Source: Crossiella sp. SN42 (GTDB lineage: Bacteria; Actinomycetota; Actinomycetes; Mycobacteriales; Pseudonocardiaceae). Taken from it: DNA of 54,187 nucleotides. The notes under the pieces are model-generated. The model was not told the DNA's origin and ran no database searches. It saw only the letters and a list, made by a program, of their open reading frames with translations. Where the stretch lies: NCBI RefSeq assembly GCF_023897065.1, contig NZ_JAMHIV010000048.1, positions 1-54,187 on the forward strand, written 5' to 3'. Shown here piece by piece: positions 1-7,725 of this stretch. The translations under genes were made by a program, and so were the position numbers. The stretch's first letter is position 1; every line of letters begins with the position of its first letter.

Positions 1-35
1 GGAAGCGCGAAGCGGGAAGCGCGAAGCGGGAAGCG
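1..35. repeat. 14-bp tandem repeat, 2.5 copies
   Basis: The unit GGAAGCGCGAAGCG occurs twice in a row and is followed by a half copy (GGAAGCG). It lies at the window edge, downstream of the degV-family gene. The array may continue beyond the window. Nothing else is recognisable up to the degV stop at 107. Confidence 0.8.
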
Positions 36-106
36 GCGGACCGAGGCCAAGGCTGCGATGGAAGAGCGCTGGGCCGCTGGCGATTGAGTGTGGAGCGGCG
101 TTGGTG

Positions 107-958
107 TTAGGCGGGCTGGCGGGGCAAAACGACCACGCCCAGGACGCCGGGGCCGGTGTGGGCGCCTACTACCGCGCCTACTTCGGAGATGACGCAGCCG
201 TCGCAGCCGGGGATGCGTTCGTCCAGGCGGCCGGCCAGTTCCGCGGCGCGCTGTGGGGAGCCCAGGTGGTGGACCGCGACCTCTACCGGGCCCTGGCCCG
301 CGGCTTCGGTGGCCAGGTCGACCAGGCGGGACACGGCGCGGCTGGTGGTGCGGACCTTTTCCAGGGGCAGGATTCGGCCGTTTTCCACGTGTAGCAAGGG
401 TTTTACCGCCAGGGCGGTGCCCAGGAGGGCGGCGGTGGGGGTGATGCGGCCGCCGCGGCGGAGGTGTTCGAGGGTTTCCAGGCAGAAGAAGGTTCTGGTG
501 TGGGTGGCGGTGTGGGTGGCTACCGCTTCGATCTCGGCTGGGGTGGCGGACTGGGTGGCGGCTTTGGCGGCGGCCAGGACAGCGAAGCCCAGGCCCATGG
601 CGGTGGAGCGGGAGTCGACGACGCGGACCCGGTCCGGGCCCACCTCCAGCGCGGCCAGGCGGGCGGCGTCCCAGGTGCCGGAGAGTTCGCGGGACAGGTG
701 GATGGAGACGATGCCGGTGGCGCCGGTGGCCAGGGCTTCGCGGTAGGCGGTGGCGAACTCGGCGGGCGTGGGGCGGGAGGTGGTGACGGTGCGGCGTTCG
801 GCCAGGGCCGCCGCCAGTTCGCTGGGGCCGATGTCCTTGCCGTCCAGGCCGCTTTCGCCGTCCACCGTGACGTGCAGGGGCACCTCGTGGATGCCGTGGC
901 GGGTCGCGAAGCCCTCCGGCAGGTACGCGGTGGAGTCGGTGAACACGGCGACGGACAC
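107..958 (-). CDS. DegV family protein (fatty-acid binding)
   Basis: This 283-residue protein matches the usual DegV length. DegV proteins bind a fatty acid between two domains; the family includes FakB, which presents fatty acids to a kinase, although no FakA partner is visible here. The N-terminus MSVAVFTDSTAYLP is the family's opening strand with the conserved DS(T), and HLSRELSGTW is the lipid-head-group loop (canonical S-x-L-S-G-T). LETLEHLRRGGRI is another family signature. The GTG start lies 11 nt after the stop of the SGNH gene, so it is the last gene of the rsfS-phosphatase-SGNH-degV run. The same order is found in mycobacteria. Confidence 0.9.
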   Translation of the reverse strand: MSVAVFTDSTAYLPEGFATRHGIHEVPLHVTVDGESGLDGKDIGPSELAAALAERRTVTTSRPTPAEFATAYREALATGATGIVSIHLSRELSGTWDAARLAALEVGPDRVRVVDSRSTAMGLGFAVLAAAKAATQSATPAEIEAVATHTATHTRTFFCLETLEHLRRGGRITPTAALLGTALAVKPLLHVENGRILPLEKVRTTSRAVSRLVDLATEAAGQGPVEVAVHHLGSPQRAAELAGRLDERIPGCDGCVISEVGAVVGAHTGPGVLGVVVLPRQPA

Positions 959-969
959 GGGGACGCAGC

Positions 970-1686
970 CTACGGAAGCATCGGGCGGAGCAGGGCGGCC
1001 AGTGCCGTGCCGACCTCGGCGTGTGCGGAATATCCCCAGTGCATGCCGTCGGGATTGCCCTCATCGCCGAAGATGTGCGGGCGGACCAGGGCAGGCAGGT
1101 CGAGCAGGGGGACCTCGGTGCGGGCGGACCAGGCGCGCAGGGCCGCGGCCGCGGGGGCGTGGCCGGTGTGCACGTGGCCGTAGTCAGGTGAGTTGTGCAC
1201 CGACGGGAGGATGCCGACCACCGGGAGCCCCGGGCGGATGGCGCGGACCGCGCGCAGGCAGCGGTCCAGGTAGGCCACGGTGAGGTGCGGGGGCAGGGCC
1301 ACCGGGTGGCCGCGGAGCAGCCTGGCCAGGTGCGGCTGGGCGGCCAGGTAGCTCGATCGGGCGAACCTGCGGAGGGGGTCCGGGCGCAGGTGGCGCAGGC
1401 CCTCGCGCAGGTAGGTCGGCAGCGGGCTGGGCAGCGTGTCCATGCTGCCCAGCCCGAGCACCAGGGCGTCGGCGCTGGGCATCAGGGACCACAGCCGGGG
1501 GTCGCCGGTGAGCGCCCACCAGCCGTGCCGGGCGGTCCAGCCGAAACCGGCGAACAGCTCCGCCGCGCGACCCAGCCCGGCCGCGGCGATGTTCGGCCAC
1601 AGCCGGGGATCGTCGGCGGGCAGCGCGTGTTCCGGGCCGTGGAAGGCCAGCGAGTCGCCCAGGACCAGCAGGCGTCCCCGGCTCAA
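970..1686 (-). CDS. SGNH/GDSL-family hydrolase
   Basis: This is a probable esterase or lipase-like hydrolase of 238 residues. Block I is LLVLGDSLAFHG with nucleophile Ser12, block III is LGLGSMD (Ser in place of the usual Asn of GxND), and block V is PDGMHW with Asp213 and His216 completing a triad. I chose the TTG at 1686 because it overlaps the TGA of the upstream phosphatase (TTGA) and places GDSL ten residues in. Longer in-frame extensions would run antisense-like, Arg-rich sequence through the phosphatase gene. No signal peptide is visible, so the protein is probably cytoplasmic. Its substrate is unknown. It is equivalent in position to the SGNH gene beside mycobacterial gpm2. Confidence 0.82.
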   Translation of the reverse strand: MSRGRLLVLGDSLAFHGPEHALPADDPRLWPNIAAAGLGRAAELFAGFGWTARHGWWALTGDPRLWSLMPSADALVLGLGSMDTLPSPLPTYLREGLRHLRPDPLRRFARSSYLAAQPHLARLLRGHPVALPPHLTVAYLDRCLRAVRAIRPGLPVVGILPSVHNSPDYGHVHTGHAPAAAALRAWSARTEVPLLDLPALVRPHIFGDEGNPDGMHWGYSAHAEVGTALAALLRPMLP

Positions 1687-2294
1687 CCAGTCGCCCCCAC
1701 GTTGTGGCTGATCAGCCGCCACTTGGTGTCGTCGGCGCGGCGGGCGAGCACGGTCCAGTGGCAGTTGTGCAGGCCACCGAGGGACGGCCAGACCTCCACC
1801 GGCAGCGCCAGCAGCCTGGCGATCAGGCCGGTGATCAGGCCGCCGTGCGCGCACAGCAGCGCGGTGCCGTCGGTGGTCAGGTCCAGCTCGGAGACCACCT
1901 CGACCGCGCGTGCGGCGACCTCCAGCCGGTTCTCACCGCCGGGCGGGGCGAAGGTGGGGTCGGCCCGCCAGCGGTCCAGCGCGCCGGGCCAGTCCGCCTC
2001 GACCTCCGCGCCGGACATGCCCATCCACTGGCCGACGTCGGTCTCCCGCAGCCGCTTGTCCATCCTCGGCGCCATGCCGGTGGCCCCGGTGAACGCCGCC
2101 GCGGTGTCCGCGGCCCGCCGCAGGTCCGAGGTGACCAGCAGGTCCGGTTCCAGCGCCGCCACCAGGGGCGCGGCCCGCTTCGCCTGGGCCAGGCCGATGT
2201 CGTTCAACTCCACGTCGAGCTGGCCCTGGAGCCGGCCCGAGGCGTTGTGGCCGGTCTGCCCGTGCCGCCACAGGATCAGCCTGGACAGGGTCAC
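1683..2294 (-). CDS. Histidine phosphatase family protein (phosphoglycerate-mutase-like)
   Basis: This 203-residue phosphatase has the RHG motif LILWRHGQTGHN near the N-terminus (phospho-His11) and the second catalytic His150 in CAHGGL, with Arg and Glu in RLRETDVGQW. The branch dephosphorylates small phosphoesters; the exact substrate cannot be read from sequence. In mycobacteria the gene at this position (gpm2) has been studied as a glucosyl-3-phosphoglycerate phosphatase, which is a reasonable but unproven analogy. The GTG start at 2294 overlaps the rsfS stop (GTGA), and its own stop overlaps the next gene, indicating translational coupling. Confidence 0.88.
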   Translation of the reverse strand: MTLSRLILWRHGQTGHNASGRLQGQLDVELNDIGLAQAKRAAPLVAALEPDLLVTSDLRRAADTAAAFTGATGMAPRMDKRLRETDVGQWMGMSGAEVEADWPGALDRWRADPTFAPPGGENRLEVAARAVEVVSELDLTTDGTALLCAHGGLITGLIARLLALPVEVWPSLGGLHNCHWTVLARRADDTKWRLISHNVGATG

Positions 2295-2686
2295 GCCTGG
2301 ACGTCCTCGTCCGCGGGCTGGTGCGCCACCACGTCCTCGAACTCGATCCGGGGGCAGTCCTTCCACAGCCGCTCCAGGCCGTAGAACGAACGCTCCTCGG
2401 CGTGCTGGATGTGCACCACCAGGTCCACGAAGTCCAGCAGCACCCAGCGCCCCTCGCGGGCGCCTTCCCTCCGCACCGGCTTGCTGCCGGCCTCGCGCAT
2501 CTTCTCCTCGACGCTGTCCACGATCGCCTGCACCTGGCGCTCGTTGGGCGCCGAGGCGATCACGAAGACGTCGGTGATCACCAGCTGGTTCGACACGTCC
2601 AGCACCACGATGTCGTGGGCCTTCTTGTCGGCCGCCGCCAGCGCGGCGACGTGGGCCAGCCGGCGGGCCTCCTCGGTCGCTGACAC
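2291..2686 (-). CDS. rsfS: Ribosomal silencing factor RsfS
   Basis: This 131-residue Iojap/RsfS protein binds ribosomal protein L14 and blocks joining of the 30S and 50S subunits under nutrient limitation. Family landmarks are DIVVLDVSNQLVITDVFVIASA, RQVQAIVDSVEEKMRE and GRWVLLDFVDLVVHIQ, followed by ERSFYGLERLW. The GTG at 2686 is chosen because GGGGAGGAG sits 5 nt upstream. It follows nadD by 58 nt, the usual actinobacterial order, and overlaps the phosphatase gene by 4 nt. Confidence 0.95.
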   Translation of the reverse strand: MSATEEARRLAHVAALAAADKKAHDIVVLDVSNQLVITDVFVIASAPNERQVQAIVDSVEEKMREAGSKPVRREGAREGRWVLLDFVDLVVHIQHAEERSFYGLERLWKDCPRIEFEDVVAHQPADEDVQA

Positions 2687-2744
2687 GTTGCTCCTCCCCG
2701 TGCGACCTTCGGGGTCCGCACAGGTCACTCAGGGTACCGGGCGG

Positions 2745-3341
2745 TCAGGGCGCCGGGTCGCGGTAGAGGTTCCGCTTCGAGATGTACTGCACCACACCAT
2801 CGGGCACCAGGTACCAGACCGGCATGCCCTTGGCCACGCGCTCCCGGCAGTCGGTGGAGGAGATGGCCATCGCGGGCACGTCGACCAGGCTGACCGCGCC
2901 GCGCGGCAGGTGGTCGTCGTCGAGCTGGTAGCCGGGCCGGGTGACCCCGACGAAGTGGGCCAGCTCGAACAGCTCGTCCGCCCGCCACCAGCCGAGGATC
3001 TGCTCCAGCGCGTCCGCGCCGGTGATGAAGAACAGCTGATCGTTCGGATGCTGTTGGTGCAGGTCGGAGAGGGTGTCGATGGTGTAGGTGGGGCCGGTGC
3101 GGTCCACGTCGACCCGGCTCACCGAGAACCGGGGGTTGGACGCGGTGGCGATCACCGTCATCAGGTAGCGGTCCTCGGGCGAGGACACCACGTGGTGTTC
3201 CTTCTGCCACGGCCGCCCGGTCGGTACGAAGATCACTTCGTCCAGGTCGAACCGGGCCTGCACTTCACTGGCGGCGACCAGGTGCCCGTGGTGCACGGGA
3301 TCGAAGGTGCCGCCCATCACGCCAAGTCGACGCCCGGACAT
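2745..3341 (-). CDS. nadD: Nicotinate-nucleotide adenylyltransferase
   Basis: NadD transfers AMP from ATP to nicotinate mononucleotide to form deamido-NAD in cytoplasmic NAD synthesis. The 198-residue length is typical. Residues 10-21 read [12 protein letters not shown] with the nucleotidyltransferase HxGH signature, and [10 protein letters not shown] near the C-terminus corresponds to the ISSTxIR motif. [10 protein letters not shown] supplies part of the phosphate-binding surface. It is the first gene of the nadD-rsfS-phosphatase-SGNH-degV run and is divergent from the nitroreductase across a 286-bp gap. Confidence 0.97.
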   Translation of the reverse strand: MSGRRLGVMGGTFDPVHHGHLVAASEVQARFDLDEVIFVPTGRPWQKEHHVVSSPEDRYLMTVIATASNPRFSVSRVDVDRTGPTYTIDTLSDLHQQHPNDQLFFITGADALEQILGWWRADELFELAHFVGVTRPGYQLDDDHLPRGAVSLVDVPAMAISSTDCRERVAKGMPVWYLVPDGVVQYISKRNLYRDPAP

Positions 3342-3610
3342 AACAGGTCAGCGTAGTTGGCGCTGGTCACAAAAGGCAGATCGGGAGAGCCGGGCCACAG
3401 CGCCGCCCGCAGGAGGCCCGCCGGTCGCTCTCCCCGGCCGGCGGCCCTCCGCGCGACCGGCGGCGGTGGCTGGGGGTCCCGGCCGCCGGGTCGCGGGCTG
3501 CTCCCCCGTGGGAGCCCGCGGCAAGGAGACGCTCGATCGGGTGACGTGTGACGCGGTTCGCCGAGAAGTTTCGCGTTCACTCGTTCGGCCCTGCTTACGT
3601 CCGAAGGCCG

Positions 3611-3624
3611 GGACAATACTGTCC
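3611..3624. promoter_or_regulatory. Palindromic promoter/operator candidate upstream of nitroreductase
   Basis: GGACA-ATAC-TGTCC is a perfect 5-bp inverted repeat ending 3 nt before the ATG at 3628. TACTGT inside it fits an actinobacterial -10 (TAnnnT). If used, the transcript would be leaderless and a repressor at the palindrome would block it. The rest of the 3342-3627 divergent region shows only GC-rich sequence with no clear signal. Confidence 0.35.
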
Positions 3625-3627
3625 GCC

Positions 3628-4317
3628 ATGAGGACATGGACCCCGTTGCACGGCCAGCCCTACCAACCGGTTCCGTACTCCCCCGCGCGGATCCCGGCCG
3701 AGCAGGCGCTGAAGATCTCCACCGAGCTGCGGCACCGGATGGACGAGCGGCGCACGGTGCGCAGCTTCGCCCCGGACCCGGTGCCCGAGGAGCTGGTGCT
3801 CAACGCGATCGCGGTGGCCAACACCGCGCCCTCCGGCGCGCACCAGCAGCCCTGGACCTTCGTGCTGGTCGAGGATCCCGAGGTGCGGGCGCGCATCAGG
3901 GCGGCCGCGGAGGCGGAGGAGAAGGTCTCCTACGACGGCAGGCTGGGCGAGGAATGGCTGGCCGCGCTGCGGCCGCTGGGCACGGACGCGGTCAAGCCGC
4001 ACCTGACCGACGCGCCTTACCTGATCGTGGTGTTCCAGCAGCGGTTCGGCCTGCGCGCGGACGGCACCAGCTACAAGCACTACTACGGCGACGAGTCGGT
4101 GGGCATCGCGGTGGGCATGCTGCTGACCGCGCTGCACCTGTCCGGGCTGGCCGCGCTCACCCACACGCCGAGCCCGATGCGCTTCCTGGGCGAGGTGCTG
4201 GGACGGCCGCGCAACGAGAAGGCGTTCGCGGTGATCCCGGTCGGGTACCCGGCCCGCGAGGCGCAGGTACCCGACCTGGTACGGAAATCGATGGACCAGG
4301 TGCTGGTCCGGATCTGA
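3628..4317 (+). CDS. Nitroreductase family protein (iodotyrosine-deiodinase/BluB-like branch)
   Basis: This 229-residue FMN-dependent oxidoreductase carries MDERRTVRSFAPDPVP (FMN-phosphate Arg-Arg and Arg) at about 38-54, and APSGAHQQPWTFVLV at about 67-82, the PSG(A)xxQPW signature of the nitroreductase/deiodinase fold. Such enzymes reduce nitro groups, quinones or halo-aromatics with NAD(P)H; the substrate here is unknown. The ATG at 3628 is preferred over upstream extensions because residues 1-40 then match the family's usual N-terminus. The gene converges on the ferredoxin gene with abutting stops (TGATCA), so it could take part in the P450 chemistry, but this is only positional. Confidence 0.88.
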   Translation: MRTWTPLHGQPYQPVPYSPARIPAEQALKISTELRHRMDERRTVRSFAPDPVPEELVLNAIAVANTAPSGAHQQPWTFVLVEDPEVRARIRAAAEAEEKVSYDGRLGEEWLAALRPLGTDAVKPHLTDAPYLIVVFQQRFGLRADGTSYKHYYGDESVGIAVGMLLTALHLSGLAALTHTPSPMRFLGEVLGRPRNEKAFAVIPVGYPAREAQVPDLVRKSMDQVLVRI

Positions 4318-4548
4318 TCAGTCGGCGGGCGCGAGGACCTTGCCGCTGCCGACCTCGGTCACCTGGATCGCCTCGGCCGGGCACTGGTCGGCCGCGTCGG
4401 TCACCACCTCGGCCGGGTCGATCTCCGGGTGCACGGGTTCGGCGTAGCCCTCGATCAACTTGAAGAACTCGGGCGCCGCGCCCGCGCACATCCCGGACCC
4501 GATGCAGTCGTGGGTCACCTCGACCCGCCAGCGTTCACTGCTCACCAC
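4318..4548 (-). CDS. [3Fe-4S] ferredoxin partner of P450s
   Basis: This 76-residue ferredoxin has Cys15, Cys21 and Cys56 in CIGSGMC...QCPAEAI. Residue 18, which is Cys in 4Fe-4S proteins, is Ser, so a [3Fe-4S] cluster is expected. Small ferredoxins of this type pass electrons to bacterial class-I P450s. The gene starts 9 nt after the upstream P450. Two consecutive GTG codons (4548 and 4545) are possible starts; the second has the better 6-nt spacing from GGGAG. No ferredoxin reductase gene is nearby, so a housekeeping reductase must serve it. Confidence 0.93.
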   Translation of the reverse strand: MVSSERWRVEVTHDCIGSGMCAGAAPEFFKLIEGYAEPVHPEIDPAEVVTDAADQCPAEAIQVTEVGSGKVLAPAD

Positions 4549-4557
4549 ATGCTCCCG

Positions 4558-5778
4558 TCACCAGGCGATCGGCAGGGACAACGGGCCACGTGCCAGCAGC
4601 CCCGCCTTCCACGGTATCGCTTCAGCCGGGACGGCGAGCCGGAGGTCCGGGAACCGCTCCGCGAGCTGCCGCAGCACCAGCCGCAGCTCCATCTTGGCCA
4701 GCAGCGCGCCAAGGCAGTGGTGCACGCCGTGGCCGAAGCCGAGGTGCGGGTTGTGCTCGCGGTCCAGCTTCACCTCATCGGGGTCGGTGAACACCTTCGG
4801 GTCGCGGTTGGCCACGGCGAGCTGGATCAGCACCGTCTCGCCCGCGCGCACCAGCACCTCGCCGAGCCGCACGTCCTCGGTGGCCACCCTCGGGAAGCTG
4901 CCGGAGGTGCGCAGCGGCGTGGTCCGCAGCAGCTCCTCCACCGCGCTGGGCACCAGGTCCGGGTCATCCCGCAGCTGGGCGAACAGCTCCGGCCGGTGCA
5001 GCAGCACGTAGGTGAAGTTGGCGAGCTGGCTGGCGGTGGTCTCATACCCGGCGATCAGCAGGTTCACCCCGACCCGGACCAGCTCCTCCTCGCTGAGCCG
5101 GTCCCCCTCGTCGCGGGCCAGCACCAGCGCGCCGAGCAGGTCGTCGCTGGGCTCGGTGCGCCGCCGCTCGATCAGCGCCCGCAGGTAGTCCTCCAGCTGG
5201 TCGCGCGCCTGGTTGACCTGGGCCGCGGTGTACTTGGTGGTCGCGCCCATCACCTCGGTGAAGGCCCGGAAGTGGTGCTCGTCCTCGGCCGGCACGCCGA
5301 GCAGGTGCGAGATCACCGTGATCGGCAACGGCAGCGCGACGTGCTCGACGAAGTCCGCGGGCGAGCCGTGCGCGACCAGGTCGTCGAACAGCCCGGTGAC
5401 GATCCGCTCGGTGTCCGGGCGGAGCTGGTCCACCCGGCGCATGGTGAACTCCTTGGCCACCAGCCGCCGCAGCCGGGTGTGCTCCGGCGGGTCCATGGTC
5501 AGCATCATGCCGCGCCGCAACGGCCACGGCGTGACCCGAGGGGTCTCCGGCGCGGTGGCCGCGTCCCCGCTGAAGCGCGGGTCCACCAGCACCTGCTTCA
5601 CCTCGGCGTACCCGGTCACCAGCCAGGCCTCCGCCGGTTCGCCGTCCCGGCCGCCGTAGGGCAGGCGCACCCTGGCCACCGGCTCATCCCGTTGCAGCAC
5701 CGCGTATTCCGGGTACAGGTCGAGCTTGACCGCCTCCCCGAACGGGTAAGCGGGACAGGTCCTCGGTTCGACGCTCAT
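4558..5778 (-). CDS. Cytochrome P450 (tandem copy B)
   Basis: This is a 406-residue bacterial class-I P450. The I-helix oxygen-activation motif is AGYETTAS (about 243-250), the ExxR motif is E282-LL-R285, and the haem-binding loop FGHGVHHCLG gives Cys355 as the proximal ligand. Substrate-recognition regions differ from the neighbouring P450 while the framework is nearly the same (YPFGE, RLPYGGRDG, LLTMDPPEHTR), so the two are recent duplicates with diverged specificity. AGGAGG lies 5 nt before the ATG, and the upstream P450 ends 10 nt earlier. The style resembles CYP105/CYP107 tailoring enzymes; the substrate is unknown and no biosynthetic scaffold genes are nearby. Confidence 0.95.
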   Translation of the reverse strand: MSVEPRTCPAYPFGEAVKLDLYPEYAVLQRDEPVARVRLPYGGRDGEPAEAWLVTGYAEVKQVLVDPRFSGDAATAPETPRVTPWPLRRGMMLTMDPPEHTRLRRLVAKEFTMRRVDQLRPDTERIVTGLFDDLVAHGSPADFVEHVALPLPITVISHLLGVPAEDEHHFRAFTEVMGATTKYTAAQVNQARDQLEDYLRALIERRRTEPSDDLLGALVLARDEGDRLSEEELVRVGVNLLIAGYETTASQLANFTYVLLHRPELFAQLRDDPDLVPSAVEELLRTTPLRTSGSFPRVATEDVRLGEVLVRAGETVLIQLAVANRDPKVFTDPDEVKLDREHNPHLGFGHGVHHCLGALLAKMELRLVLRQLAERFPDLRLAVPAEAIPWKAGLLARGPLSLPIAW

Positions 5779-5788
5779 CTCCCCCTCC

Positions 5789-6991
5789 TCACCAGGTCAC
5801 CGGCAGCGACAGCGGCTGCCGGGCGAGCAGTCCGGGCTTCCACGGGATCTCCTCGGCGGGCACCGCCAGGCGCAGGCCGGGGAACCGGCTGACCAACGCG
5901 GTGAGCACCAGCTGGAGCTCCAGCCGGGCCAGCAGCGCGCCCAGGCAGTGGTGCACGCCGTGCCCGAAGGCCAGGTGCGGGTTGTGCTCGCGGGCCAGGT
6001 CCCGCAGCTCCGGGTCCGCGAACACCCTGGGGTCGCGGTTGGCCTGGCCGACGTTGATCAGCACCGCCTCGCCCGCGCGCACCAGCACGCCGCCGACCTC
6101 GATGTCCTCCTTGGCCACCCGGGGAAAACTGCCCGCCGAGCGCAGCGGGATGACCCGCAGCAGCTCCTCCACCGCGGTCGGCACCAGGGCCGGATCGGCG
6201 ACCAGCCGCTGGTACAGCTCGGGCTGGGACAACAGGGTGTAGCCGAAGTTGCCGATCTGGCTGGCGGTGGTCTCATGGCCGGCGATCAGCAGGTTCAGCC
6301 CGACCCGGACCAGCTCCTGTTCGCTGAGCCGGTCGCCCTCGTCGCGGGCCAGCACCAGCGCGCCGAGCAGGTCGTCGGTCGCCTCGGCGCGGCGCTGGGC
6401 GACCAGCTCGGCCAGGTAGCCCTCCAGCTCACCCCAGGCGTGGTTGATCTCCGCCGGGGTGTGCGCGGTGGTCGCGGTGAGCACGTCGGAGAAGCCGCGG
6501 AACCGGTGCCTGTCGGCATACGGGACGCCGAGCAGCTCGCAGATCATGGTAATCGGCAGTGGCAGCGCCAAGTGCCGCACAAGGTCGGCGGGTTTGCCCT
6601 GCGCGACCATCTCGTCCAGGAACTGCGCGACGTGCTTTTCGGTGTGCGGGCGGAGTTTCTCCACCCGGCGCATGGTGAATTCCCCGGCCACCAGCCGCCG
6701 GATCCTGGTGTGCTCCGGCGGGTCCATGGTCAGCAGCGGGCCGGGGCGTAGTGGCAGCGGCTCGACCCTCGGCGTCGCCGGGTCCATCGCCAGCGCCATG
6801 CTGAACCGGTGGTCACCGAGGATCTGGCGCACGTCGGCGTGCCGGGTGGCCAGCCACGCCTCGGCAGGCTGACCGTCCCGGCCGCCGTAGGGCAGGCGGA
6901 TGCGGCTCATCGGCTCCTCGTCCTGGAGCCGGGCGTACATCGGATGAAGATCGAGTCGAACGGTTTCCCCGAATGGGTAAGTCCGTGCCAT
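5789..6991 (-). CDS. Cytochrome P450 (tandem copy A)
   Basis: This 400-residue P450 has I-helix AGHETTAS (about 237-244), ExxR at about 275-279 and haem loop AFGHGVHHCLG with Cys349. It opens with MARTYPFGETVRLDL, aligning with its downstream sister. It is the first gene of the P450-P450-ferredoxin unit, with a promoter-like pair (TTGACC/TAACTT) placing the transcript start at or near its ATG. A TetR gene lies just upstream on the same strand. One shared ferredoxin for two P450s implies either sequential oxidations of one molecule or a broad-range pair. Confidence 0.95.
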   Translation of the reverse strand: MARTYPFGETVRLDLHPMYARLQDEEPMSRIRLPYGGRDGQPAEAWLATRHADVRQILGDHRFSMALAMDPATPRVEPLPLRPGPLLTMDPPEHTRIRRLVAGEFTMRRVEKLRPHTEKHVAQFLDEMVAQGKPADLVRHLALPLPITMICELLGVPYADRHRFRGFSDVLTATTAHTPAEINHAWGELEGYLAELVAQRRAEATDDLLGALVLARDEGDRLSEQELVRVGLNLLIAGHETTASQIGNFGYTLLSQPELYQRLVADPALVPTAVEELLRVIPLRSAGSFPRVAKEDIEVGGVLVRAGEAVLINVGQANRDPRVFADPELRDLAREHNPHLAFGHGVHHCLGALLARLELQLVLTALVSRFPGLRLAVPAEEIPWKPGLLARQPLSLPVTW

Positions 6992-6997
6992 GACTGG

Positions 6998-7027
6998 AAG
7001 TTAGAGACCGCCTGATTTAACGGTCAA
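6998..7027 (-). promoter_or_regulatory. Promoter candidate for the P450-P450-ferredoxin operon
   Basis: On the minus strand TTGACC (7027-7022) and TAACTT (7003-6998) are separated by 18 bp, a good fit to a housekeeping promoter. The expected start site falls on or within a few bases of the P450 ATG at 6991, suggesting a leaderless mRNA. The rest of the 6992-7098 gap shows nothing else clear. Confidence 0.45.
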
Positions 7028-7098
7028 CGAAGGAAAGCCACGCTTCAGGATTTCGGTAACGGCCGTCCACTAATTCGCCCGGGTGGTATGCGCGCGGC

Positions 7099-7707
7099 TC
7101 ACTCCGCGGTCTTCTCCAGCAGCGCGGCCACGCCGAGGCGCACGTAGCGCTCGACCACGGCGGGGTCGGCGTCGGCGAACTGCTCGGACTGGAGCACCGA
7201 GCGGGCCAGCCCGATGCCCATCAGCCAGGACAGCACCAGCGCGGCGCGCAGTTCGGCGTCCGGGCCGTCGGTCAGCCCGGTCAGCGCGGCCAGGTACTTC
7301 GCGCCGACCTCCCGGCGCAGGAACGCGGCGGCCTCGTCGTGCCCGGCCGAGCGCAGCAGCGCGGCGAACGCGCGGGCCTCCGCGTCGACCTCCTTGTCCA
7401 GCAGCTGGCGCAGCATCCGGACCGGGATGTCCTTGGCCGGACCGGCCAGCAGCTCCTGCGAGCTGCCCGCGACCACCTCGCGGAACAGGTCCTCCTTGGA
7501 GCCGAAGTAGCGGAACAGCAGCGCCTGGTTGGCCCCGGCGCGGGCGGCGATGTCGCGGACCGTGGTGCGCTCGAACCCGCGCTCGGCGAACAGGTCGGCG
7601 CCCGCGGCCAACAGCGCGGCGCGGGTGGCGGCGGCATCGCGGCGGCGTGGCTTGGCAGGCTCGGTCACCCGGACATTCTGAGTGACCGGGCTGGAAAAAA
7701 GGTGCAT
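7099..7707 (-). CDS. TetR/AcrR family transcriptional regulator
   Basis: This 202-residue regulator has the TetR DNA-binding domain at about 22-70 ([20 protein letters not shown], then [20 protein letters not shown]), and an all-helical ligand-binding half. It starts 18 nt after proA and ends 107 bp before the P450 operon on the same strand, so it may control the P450s, but no clear operator was found there. A GTG at 7668 is an alternative start; an inverted repeat (CGGTCAC at 7662-7668, GTGACCG at 7682-7688) straddles it and could be an autoregulatory site if the shorter form is real. Confidence 0.88.
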   Translation of the reverse strand: MHLFSSPVTQNVRVTEPAKPRRRDAAATRAALLAAGADLFAERGFERTTVRDIAARAGANQALLFRYFGSKEDLFREVVAGSSQELLAGPAKDIPVRMLRQLLDKEVDAEARAFAALLRSAGHDEAAAFLRREVGAKYLAALTGLTDGPDAELRAALVLSWLMGIGLARSVLQSEQFADADPAVVERYVRLGVAALLEKTAE

Positions 7708-7725
7708 TCCGACCTGATCGGAAAG

